This document shows, in pieces, positions 5,898-6,337 of a DNA stretch of 6,337 nt. Positions within the stretch are counted from its first letter, which is position 1; each line of letters starts with the position of its first letter. The stretch is taken from NCBI GenBank assembly GCA_009920595.1, contig RFZR01000099.1, positions 1 through 6,337 on the forward strand, given 5' to 3'. This stretch comes from Alphaproteobacteria bacterium (GTDB taxonomy: Bacteria > Pseudomonadota > Alphaproteobacteria > Rhizobiales > Beijerinckiaceae). Under the pieces are notes generated by a model. The model was given only the letters and a program-made list of their open reading frames with translations, was not told the origin of the DNA and searched no databases. A program made the translations under genes and the position numbers.

Positions 5898-6337
5898 TCA
5901 GGCACCCAGACCGCGAAATCCAAGATAGAGCGAATAAAGGCCAATGAGAATCACAAGTGCGCTCGAAATATAGGGCGCGCGGGCGGCCAGTTTACCAAAC
6001 CCGTCCCAAGACCTTTGTGCTCGATCCATGCCTAAAGCGGCAACCGCGCCGACAGCAACCATGGTCACCGCAAGTCCGATGCTGAAGCACAAAACCAGCA
6101 AAGCGCCGGTTGTAATCTGCTTCAACTGCAAGCAGACAAGCAAGACCGTGACCGATGCAGGGCAAGGAATCAGACCGCCCGTCAACCCAAACATGACGAT
6201 TTGTCCGGTGGTTACTTTGCGACCCGCAAAGCGCTTTTCAATCTCGAGGCGATGCGCACGCGCATGGGCATCTTCATAATCAAGCGATCCAAGCTGAAGA
6301 CCTGCTTGTTGCGTTTTTGAATGATCATGATGATGGA
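5898..6337 (-). CDS. NicO/RcnA-family nickel/cobalt transporter (5' end missing)
   Basis: The C-terminal 145 residues of an inner-membrane protein; the reading frame stays open to the right edge, so the N-terminal half and the start lie outside. The ATG at 6194 is internal, because conserved family sequence continues before it (EKRFAGRKVTTGQIV). At the edge is a histidine-rich stretch, HHHDH, typical of the cytoplasmic metal-binding loop of this family. The family motif GLTGGLIPCPAS comes next. About three hydrophobic segments follow: around QIVMFG to VCLQL, GALLVLC to AVAAL, and SSALVIL to LYLGF. NicO members move Ni2+ or Co2+; the His-rich loop and GLIPCP style fit an RcnA-like exporter better than an uptake permease, but direction and metal cannot be settled here. 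No regulator such as RcnR is visible within the window. Confidence 0.88.
   Translation of the reverse strand, partial: HHHDHSKTQQAGLQLGSLDYEDAHARAHRLEIEKRFAGRKVTTGQIVMFGLTGGLIPCPASVTVLLVCLQLKQITTGALLVLCFSIGLAVTMVAVGAVAALGMDRAQRSWDGFGKLAARAPYISSALVILIGLYSLYLGFRGLGA

Overview
The window looks like chromosomal DNA of an alphaproteobacterium, most likely of the order Hyphomicrobiales (Rhizobiales). The reasons are the aspartate carbamoyltransferase paired with a dihydroorotase-like protein that lacks the metal-binding HxH motif, a double cold-shock-domain protein next to a DUF192 protein, and a topoisomerase I ending in a Lys/Ala-rich tail. This placement is inference from protein style and gene order, not from a search. 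I found no RNA gene, insertion sequence, integrase or CRISPR array.

Layout. Positions 1-602 (minus) hold the first ~200 codons of a dihydroorotase-like protein, cut by the left edge. It directly follows pyrB (602-1564, minus), with the two genes touching at their stop and start codons. A 203-bp divergent spacer (1565-1767) separates pyrB from topA (1768-4494, plus), the largest gene. The spacer carries a terminator-like hairpin plus T6 just before the topA start. topA converges on a minus-strand gene for an exported DUF192 protein (4536-5000) across a 41-bp gap that contains a 9-bp inverted repeat. Upstream of DUF192, on the same strand, is a protein with two cold-shock domains (5059-5649). 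An AT-rich, palindrome-rich spacer (5650-5897) follows, and then the C-terminal 145 codons of a NicO/RcnA-type nickel/cobalt transporter (5898-6337, minus), cut by the right edge.

How the genes fit together. PyrB makes carbamoyl-aspartate in pyrimidine synthesis, and the adjacent dihydroorotase-like protein is probably its structural partner rather than an active enzyme. TopA relaxes negative supercoils. The cold-shock protein and DUF192 are probably one transcription unit driven from the AT-rich spacer. The metal transporter is an independent gene.

The window is mostly housekeeping. The items most worth a second look are the apparently non-catalytic dihydroorotase, the divergent pyrB/topA arrangement with its terminator-like leader element, and the cluster of dyads with repeated AAATTT blocks upstream of the cold-shock gene. 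I see no convincing evidence of a wholly new system.
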